NCBI GenBank assembly: GCA_022704985.1
Contig: JAKJFI010000002.1
Span: 1 to 19,140, forward strand
Source of the DNA: Candidatus Omnitrophota bacterium
Lineage (GTDB): Bacteria > Ratteibacteria > UBA8468 > B48-G9 > JAFGKM01
Length of the DNA: 19,140 nt
Reading direction: 5' to 3'
The position numbers were made by a program, and so were the translations under genes. Of this stretch, positions 1 to 6,209 are shown one piece after another (positions within the stretch are counted from its first letter, which is position 1; each line of letters begins with the position of its first letter). The notes beneath the pieces were generated by a model. That model searched no databases. It was not told where the DNA came from and saw only the letters and a list, made by a program, of their open reading frames with translations.

Positions 1-523
1 CCGCCAGTTTCCCGCTGAAATCCGGATAGATGACCTCCACGGCACCGGTATTCACGTCCATGAGGAACCCGCCTGGTATATGCGTATGCCCGGAGAAACA
101 GACCGTTTCTTCAAGCAATCGGAGCTCCTGTCCTGCATCTTCCTTGCGCATGACGTAACGGAACAACGGTGAAGAGACCGAAGCGTGCACAAACAAAATA
201 TCCTCTCTGACTTCTTTTTCAGGCAGGCTGCCTATCTTGGCAAGAATCTCGGCAGACAACCTGTTTTTCGTCCATCCCAGAGAAACCCTTGCTATTTCCT
301 TGAATCTTGACAGGTCCCCGGTTATTATTCCCTCTTCATGGTTGCCTTTCAGAGCCAGAACCGATTCTTCCAGGATTTTATTGACGCACTCTTCGGGATC
401 GGGGCCATACCCGATTGTATCGCCCAGGGAAACGAGAAGGTCTGTCCTGCTTTTCAGGGATGTTATTGCCGCGTTCGCTGCTTCAAGATTACCGTGGATA
501 TCAGAGATTATTCCTATTCTCAT
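1..523 (-). CDS. Metallophosphoesterase, calcineurin-like, partial (C-terminus outside window)
   Basis: Read on the minus strand from ATG at 523-521, open to the left edge (174 codons visible). It carries the calcineurin-like metallophosphatase signature in order: SDIHGN near residue 7 (D8, H10), LGDTIGYGPDP near 33 (D35), KGNHE near 59 (N61, H62), a later FVHAS, and SGHTHIPGG near 143-151. These residues would bind two metal ions. The GYGPDP form is typical of the YfcE/PP2A-like group (COG0639 type), whose members hydrolyse phosphoproteins, nucleotides or diesters. Its ATG overlaps the stop of the upstream kinase by one base (TAATG on the minus strand), so the two are translationally coupled. 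A protein phosphatase partner for that kinase is an attractive inference, but substrate cannot be read from the sequence. No signal peptide is seen, so it is probably cytoplasmic. Confidence 0.9.
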   Translation of the reverse strand, partial: MRIGIISDIHGNLEAANAAITSLKSRTDLLVSLGDTIGYGPDPEECVNKILEESVLALKGNHEEGIITGDLSRFKEIARVSLGWTKNRLSAEILAKIGSLPEKEVREDILFVHASVSSPLFRYVMRKEDAGQELRLLEETVCFSGHTHIPGGFLMDVNTGAVEVIYPDFSGKLA

Positions 524-1359
524 TACGAGTTATATTCAATGTACAGACGGTCAACGTCATTTTTTACATCCGACATGGAGATGTACCTCTTGAACGGTTC
601 TCTATGGGTTGCCCTGACGATTATTGAATATATCAACTCATTGCCGATACGGTCCTTAAGAAATTCTTCCAGCAGAACTCCGTAGGAGTATATATCGCTC
701 CTCAAATCCGACACGCCCTTCGCTCTTTCCGGAGCCATATACTTTTCAGTCCCTCCCGTATAGGGGCTTTTCCTGGACCACCTGTTCAACTTTTCCGCAA
801 AACCGAAATCCGTCAGTTTGAAAGAATCGTTAAACTTGCCTATTATGATATTTTCCGGCTTTATATCGTTATGGACTATCCCCCTCGCATGGAGATAATC
901 CAGCGCAGCGGCAAACCGGGAGAAAAAACTGAGCAGCCATTCCGTTTTAACATCAGACGTCTGCGAAGCTATACGGAGATTGTTGCCATATACATATTCC
1001 ATAAAGATTGCATAAAAACCGCTCTTTCTGCCCATGCCGTAAACCCGGACTATGTTATCATGCACAATCCTGCCCTGTATCTTCGCCTCTTTTTTGAACT
1101 GCCTGATTTGCAGGGGATTATCCCGATAGGGATGGAGAATCTTTACCGCCACCGTTTGCCCCCACTTTCCCCTTCCGCCCGCGGAAGAACACCGATAAAC
1201 CGTAGATGTTGCTCCCTGCCATATCTTTTCATCAACCGTATATCCACATATGTCTTCGCCAAGCAGCTTGACGCTCCGCGCTACCTTCACCCCCGCACCC
1301 CCTTTATCCTGTATGCCCCGAACGTTGTTTGAAAAGGCAACATATTGCTTTTCCGTCAA
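523..1359 (-). CDS. Soluble serine/threonine protein kinase (Hanks type), HND variant
   Basis: A single compact kinase domain with no transmembrane helix or sensor domain. Visible elements (278-aa numbering): degenerate glycine loop near 46-54 in which only G49 of the usual three glycines remains, VAIK-type lysine K73 (AVKIL), helix-C glutamate E91, catalytic loop H163-N164-D165 with KPEN to N170, D184-F-G, APE at 209-211, DIYSYG D222 and R258. The HRD arginine is replaced by Asn, so activation-loop control of the RD type is unlikely; the catalytic Asp is kept. Start is uncertain: TTG at 1359 gives 278 aa but has no good Shine-Dalgarno. A GTG at 1290 (255 aa) follows a G-rich AAAGGGGG stretch and still contains the whole domain. 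It is transcribed leftwards with the metallophosphoesterase from a promoter at 1472-1500. Confidence 0.9.
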   Translation of the reverse strand: MTEKQYVAFSNNVRGIQDKGGAGVKVARSVKLLGEDICGYTVDEKIWQGATSTVYRCSSAGGRGKWGQTVAVKILHPYRDNPLQIRQFKKEAKIQGRIVHDNIVRVYGMGRKSGFYAIFMEYVYGNNLRIASQTSDVKTEWLLSFFSRFAAALDYLHARGIVHNDIKPENIIIGKFNDSFKLTDFGFAEKLNRWSRKSPYTGGTEKYMAPERAKGVSDLRSDIYSYGVLLEEFLKDRIGNELIYSIIVRATHREPFKRYISMSDVKNDVDRLYIEYNS

Positions 1360-1471
1360 CTTCTTCGAAAGGAATACACGATTTTCACGGAACGGAGAGA
1401 AGGGAAAATTTTCATATAATGGCGATAAAGTCCTTCTTCCTTTCCGCTATCTCTTGTTTCTGTCTAAAATT

Positions 1472-1500
1472 ATGATAACATTTTTATCGATTCTTTTCAA
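1472..1500 (-). promoter_or_regulatory. Sigma-70-type promoter for kinase-phosphatase unit
   Basis: On the minus strand, TTGAAA (1500-1495) is followed by a 17-nt spacer and TATCAT (1477-1472). Transcription would start near 1465, leaving a leader of about 105 nt before the TTG start or 175 nt before the GTG start. Its -35 lies 9 bp from the -35 of the divergent response-regulator promoter. Confidence 0.55.
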
Positions 1501-1509
1501 GTTTTTTCC

Positions 1510-1538
1510 TTGCATCTATGGATTATTTCCGTTATAAT
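1510..1538 (+). promoter_or_regulatory. Promoter of the response regulator gene, probably leaderless
   Basis: TTGCAT (1510-1515), 17-nt spacer, perfect TATAAT (1533-1538). The -35 is poor (TTG only) but the -10 is consensus. The predicted start point, 1544-1546, coincides with the ATG at 1546, so the mRNA would have essentially no 5' leader. Confidence 0.55.
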
Positions 1539-1545
1539 GGAAGTT

Positions 1546-1914
1546 ATGGAAACTGACCTGAAAAAAATACTCGTGATTGAAGATGATGCCGATGCCCGCA
1601 TGATGCTTTCTCTCGCGCTAAAATCATCAGGATACGTAGTCTTCGGAGCTGAGAATGGAAAAGAAGGGCTCCAACTGTTCAAGGAAGAAAAGCCCGACCT
1701 GGTAATACTTGACGTTGTCATGCCCCTCATGGACGGATGGGAAGTCCTCAGGAGAATAAAAGCCGGTTTTAAAAGCAGAAGAATTCCCGTCATCATGGTC
1801 ACCGGCAAGAGCGAGGATGCGGACAAGGTAAAGGGATACGACTCTGGAGCGGATTTTTACGTTACCAAACCCTACGACATACAGAAATTGTTGCCCATCA
1901 TACGCAATAGATAA
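1546..1914 (+). CDS. Single-domain response regulator (CheY-like receiver)
   Basis: A stand-alone receiver domain of 122 aa with no output domain. Acidic pocket E12-D13-D14, phospho-acceptor D56 in VILDVVMP, switch threonine in VIMVTGKSE, and conserved Lys in the VTKPYD motif are all present. Such proteins are phosphorylated by histidine kinases or phosphorelays and act by protein-protein contact. No histidine kinase is in the window. ATG 1546 is chosen because the reading frame upstream lies inside the promoter (TATAAT 1533-1538) and METDLKKILVIEDD is the usual distance before the first beta strand; ATG 1537 and TTG 1510 are in frame but would be untranscribed. No Shine-Dalgarno precedes it. 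It is divergent from the kinase-phosphatase pair, which suggests, without proving, a shared signalling function. Confidence 0.93.
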   Translation: METDLKKILVIEDDADARMMLSLALKSSGYVVFGAENGKEGLQLFKEEKPDLVILDVVMPLMDGWEVLRRIKAGFKSRRIPVIMVTGKSEDADKVKGYDSGADFYVTKPYDIQKLLPIIRNR

Positions 1915-1936
1915 AAAACGTCAAGCGGAGCGTCTT

Positions 1937-2041
1937 ATGACCAGAGAAATGGGGTTCTACCGAAAGTTTTTTAAGGTTTACGACTCACTCTGGCCGGCAG
2001 AAATCGCAAATCCCGGAAAACCGCGCCGGACACGAATTTGA
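1937..2041 (+). CDS. Short ORF, 34 aa, possibly a gene remnant
   Basis: ATG at 1937 preceded by GGAG (1927-1930) at 6-nt spacing, stop TGA at 2039-2041 overlapping the -35 of the rpsF promoter. The product starts MTREMGFYRKFFKVYDSLW and ends in a basic tail. The FYxKFxKVYDxLW pattern resembles the N-terminus of some class I SAM-dependent methyltransferases, so this may be a truncated relic; it may equally be chance. No domain can be assigned. It would be co-transcribed with the response regulator. Confidence 0.3.
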   Translation: MTREMGFYRKFFKVYDSLWPAEIANPGKPRRTRI

Positions 2042-2065
2042 CTTTTTCTGTCAAACGTATATAAT
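2038..2065 (+). promoter_or_regulatory. Strong promoter of the rpsF operon
   Basis: TTGACT (2038-2043), 16-nt spacer, TATAAT (2060-2065); start expected near 2072. The -35 and following T-rich stretch (TTGACTTTTTCTGT) match the promoter at 14586 (TTGTCTTTTTCGGT), so the two promoters look homologous. Confidence 0.75.
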
Positions 2066-2071
2066 AAATAA

Positions 2072-2169
2072 TTTTCAGGTTAAAATAATGGAGGGGACTG
2101 ACACAATAAGTCGGGACTCCTCATTTTGAGTTTTATCAAGAGAGTATTCGGAGTAAAGGAGCCAAAATA
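2072..2169 (+). promoter_or_regulatory. Structured 5' leader of rpsF, copy A of a repeated leader element
   Basis: About 98 nt between the predicted start point and the rpsF ATG. A small hairpin GACT (2096-2099)/AGTC (2109-2112) is flanked by GGAG (2090-2093) and CTCC (2117-2120), which can pair. The same box, ACTCC 2116-2120, can instead pair with GGAGT 2150-2154, and CTCCT 2117-2121 can pair with AGGAG 2157-2161, the Shine-Dalgarno itself (AAAGGAG 2155-2161). These helices are mutually exclusive. The stretch AATAAGTCGNNACYCCTCA and the GGRGTAAAGGAG end are shared with the leader at 14621-14711. I do not recognise the S6:S18 leader motif or a known riboswitch. Confidence 0.6.
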
Positions 2170-2526
2170 ATGGAAAAACAATATGAGGGATGTTTTCTGT
2201 TGAAAACCGACCTGCCTGAAGAGGAAGCGGCAAAGGAAGTCGCTTTCATCGAAGAAAGCATAACGAAAAACGGAGCCGGAATAGTAAAGAAGGAATTCTG
2301 GGGGACAAAACGCCTTGCTTATCCCATAAAGAAAAAAACGGATGCCGTTTACCACCTTTTCTATTTCAAGGCATCTCCGGAAATGCTTCCTCCCATAGAA
2401 CAGACATTCAGACGCAGGGAGAACATCCTGAGATACCTTTTTTTGCAGAGGAAGAGGCTGCCGGAAGAGTCCACGAGCGAAAAACCGGAATCCTATCCCG
2501 CAAAAAAGAAAGACCGGGAAGAATAG
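2170..2526 (+). CDS. rpsF: 30S ribosomal protein S6
   Basis: 118 aa with the S6 ferredoxin-like fold throughout: YEGCFLLKTDLPEEE at the start, GAGIVKKEFWGTKRLAYPIKKKTDAVYHLFYF in the middle (basic RNA/S18-contact region) and RRENILRYLFLQRKRL near the end, followed by a charged tail of about 20 residues. S6 forms a dimer with S18 on helix 22 of 16S rRNA in the 30S platform. ATG 2170 has a Shine-Dalgarno AAAGGAG at 2155-2161. It is first in the operon rpsF-ssb-rpsR-rplI-dnaB-mlaE; this start of the order is widespread in bacteria. Confidence 0.97.
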   Translation: MEKQYEGCFLLKTDLPEEEAAKEVAFIEESITKNGAGIVKKEFWGTKRLAYPIKKKTDAVYHLFYFKASPEMLPPIEQTFRRRENILRYLFLQRKRLPEESTSEKPESYPAKKKDREE

Positions 2527-2535
2527 AAATCATAT

Positions 2536-2594
2536 GCCCCTCGCCATGAAAAATATAATATCTGGAAAGGGAGCTGGGAGAAGGAGGAAAAACG
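2536..2594 (+). promoter_or_regulatory. Weak copy E of the leader box upstream of ssb
   Basis: GCCCCTCGCCATGA (from 2536) lies 59 nt before the ssb ATG and resembles the ACYCCTCACAATGA boxes at 3250 and 12498. CCCT can pair with AGGG in AAAGGGAG (near 2566-2573), and CCTC can pair with GAGG in the Shine-Dalgarno AAGGAGG (2581-2587). Downstream conservation is poor, so membership of the family is uncertain. Confidence 0.3.
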
Positions 2595-2971
2595 ATGCCG
2601 GGACCTAACCTTAACAAGGTTTTTCTTATCGGAAGGCTTACAAGAGACCCTGAACTACGTTATACCCAGGGAGGCCAGGCGGTAGCCAACTTCGGCCTGG
2701 CTGTCAACAGGGATTTTCCAACAAAAGAAGGCCGCAAGGAAGAGACCTGCTTTGTTAATCTTATAGTCTGGGGGAAGAGAGCCGAAGTCTGTGCCGAATA
2801 CATGAAAAAAGGCGGGTTGAGTACAGGAAATGGGAAACACAGGACAAGGAAAAGAGATCTACACTGGAAGTCGTAGTGGAAGACTTCCAGTTTCTCGACA
2901 AGCCGGCGGCAAATACACACACCGAACAAACAGTTGAAGAGGTTGAAGAAGAGCAAAACCCTTCACAATAA
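2595..2971 (+). pseudogene. ssb: Single-stranded DNA-binding protein, internal deletion with frame change
   Basis: The N-terminal half is a normal SSB OB fold: LNKVFLIGRLTRDPELRYTQGGQAVANFGLAVNRD then CFVNLIVWGKRAEVCAEYMKKG. After KKG (about 2813) this frame loses homology and stops at 2876. The frame one base back (starting near 2810) resumes recognisable SSB: VEYRKWETQDKEKRSTLEVVVEDFQFLDKP, ending at TAA 2969-2971. The expected segment of about seven residues between KKG and RVEYRKW (form SxVxVEG) is missing; a loss of 22 bp between two GG dinucleotides explains both the gap and the shift. The tail EEVEEEQNPSQ is acidic but lacks the usual final PF. Since ssb is normally essential, this is either an assembly/sequence error, a recent null with another ssb elsewhere, or a genuine defect. 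ATG 2595 follows AAGGAGG. Confidence 0.85.
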
Positions 2972-2985
2972 AGGAGATATAGCGA

Positions 2986-3234
2986 ATGAATCCGGGACAG
3001 GGAAGAAAAGCAAAGACGTCAACAAGGGTAAAGGTCAAGGTCTGTCAATTCTGCAAGACAGACAACCAGGAAATCGACTACAAGGACACGGGGAGAATAA
3101 AAAGGTTTACCAGCGGCAGAGGCAAAATTCTGTCACCGAGAATTACGGGAACTTGCGCAAAACACCAGAGAATGCTGGCAAAGGCTTTGAAACAGGCACG
3201 TTATCTCGGACTGTTGCCGTACATTAAAGCATAA
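2986..3234 (+). CDS. rpsR: 30S ribosomal protein S18
   Basis: 82 aa. A basic N-terminal arm is followed by [18 protein letters not shown], a CxxC form seen in zinc-binding S18 versions. Then come the core [46 protein letters not shown], typical of the family including the conserved [11 protein letters not shown]18 binds 16S rRNA together with S6. ATG 2986 has AAGGAG at 2971-2976; this Shine-Dalgarno overlaps the ssb stop codon (TAAAGGAG), indicating tight coupling of the two genes. A longer frame from 2934 in another phase is not coding. Confidence 0.97.
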   Translation: MNPGQGRKAKTSTRVKVKVCQFCKTDNQEIDYKDTGRIKRFTSGRGKILSPRITGTCAKHQRMLAKALKQARYLGLLPYIKA

Positions 3235-3249
3235 CAACGCAAAATCTTA

Positions 3250-3306
3250 ACCCCTCACAATGAAACAGATGCAAGGCAGAGTTCTGAGGGGCAAGGGAGT
3301 GAAACG
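3250..3306 (+). promoter_or_regulatory. Leader hairpin of rplI, copy C of the repeated leader element
   Basis: In the rpsR-rplI gap, CCCCTCA (3251-3257) pairs perfectly with TGAGGGG (3285-3291), a 7-bp stem closing one nucleotide before the Shine-Dalgarno AAGGGAG (3293-3299). The box begins 57 nt before the ATG. The 3' half (AGAGTTC, GGGG, AAGGGAG) aligns with the leader at 14687-14704 with a 3-nt insertion. There is no upstream G-rich third strand and no promoter, so this is an intra-operon element. Confidence 0.5.
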
Positions 3307-3756
3307 ATGAAAGTTATATTCACGCAGGAAAATCCGGGCAAATGGAAAAGGGAGGAGATAAAAGAAGTTAGCACAGGATACGCACGCAACTATCTCATCC
3401 CTAAAGGGTTGGCAGTGGAAGCAAATCCGCAGAACATCCAGCAGATAAAAAATCAGGAGAAATCCCTCCAGAAAAAGAGAGCGAAGCTCATCTTGCAGGC
3501 GAACGAAGTAAAGAAAGTCCTGGAAGATGCTTCCATCACCATAAATTCCAAGGCGGGACAGGATGATAAACTATTCGGAGCGGTTACCAACGAAGACATA
3601 GCGGCGGCTATAAAACAGCAGTTATCCATTGAGATAGACAAACACCAGATTATCATTGAACAGCCGATAAAAAAACTCGGTATCTACAAAATCCCCGTCA
3701 GGTTGTGCGAAGAAGTCAGCGGAGAAGTAAAAATATGGGTTGTCAGCGAGAAATAA
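3307..3756 (+). CDS. rplI: 50S ribosomal protein L9
   Basis: 149 aa, the usual length. The N-terminal rRNA-binding domain ends with the signature TGYARNYLIPKGLAVEA (residues about 23-39). A long charged connecting helix follows (about 40-75), then the C-terminal domain with DDKLFGAVTNEDIAAAIKQQ and a final beta sheet. The first strand (MKVIFTQENPGKWKREEIKEV) is a divergent form of the common MKVILLEDVxxLGKKGDVVEV. L9 sits at the base of the L1 stalk and affects reading-frame maintenance. ATG 3307 follows AAGGGAG. The dnaB start lies one base after its stop. Confidence 0.97.
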   Translation: MKVIFTQENPGKWKREEIKEVSTGYARNYLIPKGLAVEANPQNIQQIKNQEKSLQKKRAKLILQANEVKKVLEDASITINSKAGQDDKLFGAVTNEDIAAAIKQQLSIEIDKHQIIIEQPIKKLGIYKIPVRLCEEVSGEVKIWVVSEK

Positions 3757-3757
3757 A

Positions 3758-5113
3758 ATGCCCGGAAACAGGAAAAAAGCCGTATCTTTCAACAGGGTAC
3801 CGCCTCAAAACCTGGAAGCAGAAAAAGCCGTCCTCGGCTGTATGCTTGTAAGCGAAGACGCCAGAGTGCAGGTCTTCGAATCCGTCAAAGAAGAACTCTT
3901 CTACAGTGAAACCCACAGAAAGATATTCTCCTGCCTGTGCGATCTTTTTGAAAAGAATGAAAAGTGCGACCTGATAACGATAACCAACCAGCTGAAACAG
4001 AAGGATATGCTCGACGAAGTCGGCGGCGTGGAATATATTACCGGACTGGTAGAGCTTATGCCGACCGCCGCCAACGTTGATGAGTACATCAAGATAATCC
4101 GCGATAAGTATCTCCTTAGAACAATCATAGAGAATGCCACCAAAATCATCTCCGAAGCATCTGCTGAACCGGAAGAGGTTGACTCGTTCCTGGACGAAGC
4201 GGAATCGCTCATCTTTGACATCAGCCAGCACAAAACCAAAAAAGATGTTTACCCGCTCAAAGACCTGATAAAAGAAAATATTGAACTCATAGAAGAGGTA
4301 CATCAAAGAAGAGGGCTTGTTACCGGACTGCCCACCGGATTCATCGACCTCGATAAGCTGACCACCGGTTTACATCCTTCCGACTTTGTCATCATCGCCT
4401 CAAGGCCTTCTATGGGAAAAACAGCTTTTGCCTGCAACATTGCGCTTAACCTTAACACCGGAGTAACAAAATTCCCAATCCTGATATTCAGCCTTGAAAT
4501 GAGCAAGGAACAGCTTGTGCAGAGGATGCTTTGCTGCGAGGCGAGAATCAATCTTATGAAATTGCGGCAGGGGATGCTTTCCGACGAGGACATGGGAAAG
4601 CTGCTGCTATCTGCAGGACATCTTGAGGAAACCCCTATATTCATTGACGACACCCCCTCTCTGAACGTTTTTGAACTGCGCGCGAGAGCCAGGAGACTCA
4701 AAGCAAGCGAAAACATACAGCTGATAATGATAGATTACCTGCAGCTTATGAAAAGCAGGGGACGCGCCGAGAACCGCCAGCAGGAAATAAGCGAAATATC
4801 CGCATCGCTAAAAGCGCTTGCAAAGGAACTGAAGGTTCCGGTCATAGCGATTTCGCAGTTAAGCAGGGCCACGGAACAACGGGAAGGAAAAGAACCCCAT
4901 CTTTCGGACCTGCGGGAAAGCGGTTCGCTTGAGCAGGACGCAGACCTAGTTCTCCTTCTTTACAGGGAGGACTACTACAAACGAGAAGAAAGCAACAACC
5001 TTGCTGAACTGAAAATAGCAAAACAAAGAAACGGTCCTACGGGAACCGTAAACCTGACTTTCCTTAAGGAGTTTACGCGATTTGAAAATTACACCTTGCG
5101 CGAACAGGAATAG
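3758..5113 (+). CDS. dnaB: Replicative DNA helicase DnaB
   Basis: 451 aa from ATG 3758, which follows the rplI stop by one base; an in-frame GTG at 3740 inside rplI is less likely. N-terminal DnaB domain begins VPPQNLEAEKAVLGCML (about 14-30), then linker, then the RecA-like helicase domain: Walker A SRPSMGKT (about 215-222), Walker B LIMIDYLQLM (about 322-331), SQLSRATEQRE (about 366-376), LRESGSLEQDADLVLLLYR and arginine-finger region KQRNGPTG (about 422-429). It is the hexameric ring helicase that unwinds DNA at the fork and recruits primase. Position after rplI is the common bacterial arrangement. No intein is present. It is followed 4 bp later by mlaE. Confidence 0.97.
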   Translation: MPGNRKKAVSFNRVPPQNLEAEKAVLGCMLVSEDARVQVFESVKEELFYSETHRKIFSCLCDLFEKNEKCDLITITNQLKQKDMLDEVGGVEYITGLVELMPTAANVDEYIKIIRDKYLLRTIIENATKIISEASAEPEEVDSFLDEAESLIFDISQHKTKKDVYPLKDLIKENIELIEEVHQRRGLVTGLPTGFIDLDKLTTGLHPSDFVIIASRPSMGKTAFACNIALNLNTGVTKFPILIFSLEMSKEQLVQRMLCCEARINLMKLRQGMLSDEDMGKLLLSAGHLEETPIFIDDTPSLNVFELRARARRLKASENIQLIMIDYLQLMKSRGRAENRQQEISEISASLKALAKELKVPVIAISQLSRATEQREGKEPHLSDLRESGSLEQDADLVLLLYREDYYKREESNNLAELKIAKQRNGPTGTVNLTFLKEFTRFENYTLREQE

Positions 5114-5117
5114 ACAT

Positions 5118-5891
5118 ATGCGGAATTTTCTTGAAAAAATCGGTGATACCCTCATGACGTACCTTTCATATTTCGGTTCGCTTGCTCTTTTGATGGCCAG
5201 GTCTTTTAAACAGCTTGTCTTTTCAAGAAAAAGAGAAAACGTTCTGAAACACATCGACGAGATAGGGATTCGCTCTTTTCCGCTGGTCGGCATCATTTCC
5301 GTATTCATAGGCATGGTACTGGTGATGGAAACCGCCTATACCCTGAAGAAATTCGGCGCGGAGATATATTCCGGCGGCATCGTCTCAATATCCATGATAA
5401 GAGAACTGGGACCTGTTTTCATCGCCATCGTCATGGCGGGACGCGTCGGAGGTTCAATAGCCGCTGAAATCGGCACGATGAAAATCACCGAACAGGTTGA
5501 CGCCCTGGAGGTAATGGCGGTGGATCCCGTAAAGTATCTCATAAGCCCGCGACTTTTCGCCGGCATTATTTCACTGCCCTCGCTGTTCGTAATAAGTTTC
5601 TTCCTTTCCATACTCGGAGCTTTTCTCATCGGAGTCTTCGTAGTGGGCATCCCTTCAGGCATGTTCTTATACCAGAGTTTCAGATTCATCGTTATGAGGG
5701 ACTTCGTTATAGGCCTTTTAAAATCCATTGTTTTTGCCATCGTTGTTATAACGGTTGCATCGCATGAAGGAATGAGAGCGCAGGGAGGCGCCGTGGGGGT
5801 CGGAAAAGCCGCGACAAACTCTGTGGTGGTATCTTTTTTTCTTATAATACTGACCAATTTAATCATGACCGGCATCTTCTATTTCATCTAA
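5118..5891 (+). CDS. mlaE: MlaE/YrbE-family lipid ABC transporter permease
   Basis: 257 aa from ATG 5118, 4 bp after the dnaB stop, with AGGAA just upstream. Five to six hydrophobic segments are visible. Family marks are GMVLVMETAYTLKKFGAEIYSGGIVSISMIRELGPVFIAIVMAGRVGGSIAAEIGTMKITEQVDALEVMAVDP (coupling region) and the C-terminal SHEGMRAQGGAVGVGKAATNSVV. In Mla-type systems MlaE forms the inner-membrane dimer that moves phospholipid between inner membrane and an MCE ring in the periplasm. A longer frame starting at 5082 inside dnaB is unlikely. Unusually it shares a unit with ribosomal and replication genes and is separated by about 318 bp from its ATPase mlaF. Confidence 0.94.
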   Translation: MRNFLEKIGDTLMTYLSYFGSLALLMARSFKQLVFSRKRENVLKHIDEIGIRSFPLVGIISVFIGMVLVMETAYTLKKFGAEIYSGGIVSISMIRELGPVFIAIVMAGRVGGSIAAEIGTMKITEQVDALEVMAVDPVKYLISPRLFAGIISLPSLFVISFFLSILGAFLIGVFVVGIPSGMFLYQSFRFIVMRDFVIGLLKSIVFAIVVITVASHEGMRAQGGAVGVGKAATNSVVVSFFLIILTNLIMTGIFYFI

Positions 5892-6209
5892 TAACTAAAC
5901 GGTTGACTGTAAACAGCTGACATGAAAAGAAATTATTTTGCGTTTTTGAAAGGCACACCTGCGGCATCTTAATCTCAATTCAAACATCCTGCCGCTTACC
6001 AGCAGCATTCCCATATGGTGCGCGACAGCGAAAACTCCCATCCATATCCCATCCAGTTTTATCCTGTTCCTCCATGATATACGTACCGTCAATTATGCAG
6101 TTTCTGGATGTTTTTACAACGGGAGCGATGAGAAAACATAAGGAACAAACTGCTCACGCATCATCGAATATTATATTGACAGAATTGGAGCAAAGTTTAC
6201 AATATATAT
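5892..6209. other. 318-bp gap between mlaE and mlaF
   Basis: No recognisable gene. A weak hairpin (GTTGACTG/CAGCTGAC, one mismatch and two wobble pairs, near 5902-5921) follows the mlaE stop, but no T-run follows, so it is not a clear intrinsic terminator. A minus-strand frame at 5895-6092 (65 aa, hydrophobic middle WMGVFAVAHHMGMLLVSG, then Arg/Cys-rich) has no recognisable homology and no well-placed ribosome site; it is probably not a gene. The mlaF promoter occupies 6176-6203. Confidence 0.5.
6176..6203 (+). promoter_or_regulatory. Consensus promoter of mlaF-mlaD, leaderless geometry
   Basis: Perfect TTGACA (6176-6181), 16-nt spacer, TACAAT (6198-6203). The predicted transcription start, 6209-6211, falls on the GTG start codon of mlaF at 6210, so a leaderless mRNA is expected. 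This promoter makes mlaFD expression independent of the ribosomal operon that carries mlaE. Confidence 0.75.

Noticed and set aside
2072..2169. Known S6:S18 ribosomal-protein leader
   Set aside because: I could not find the CCG-type bulged helix 22 mimic that marks that motif, and the same leader heads an unrelated membrane-protein gene at 14621.
2595..2971. Programmed -1 frameshift at the A6 run in ssb
   Set aside because: The codon phase is AAA-AAA-GGC, not the X-XXY-YYZ slippery form, and a shift would still leave out about seven residues of the OB fold. Deletion is the simpler reading.
5895..6092. Minus-strand 65-codon frame in the mlaE-mlaF gap
   Set aside because: No recognisable domain and no convincing ribosome site; an overlapping second minus frame is open as well, so open frames here carry little weight.
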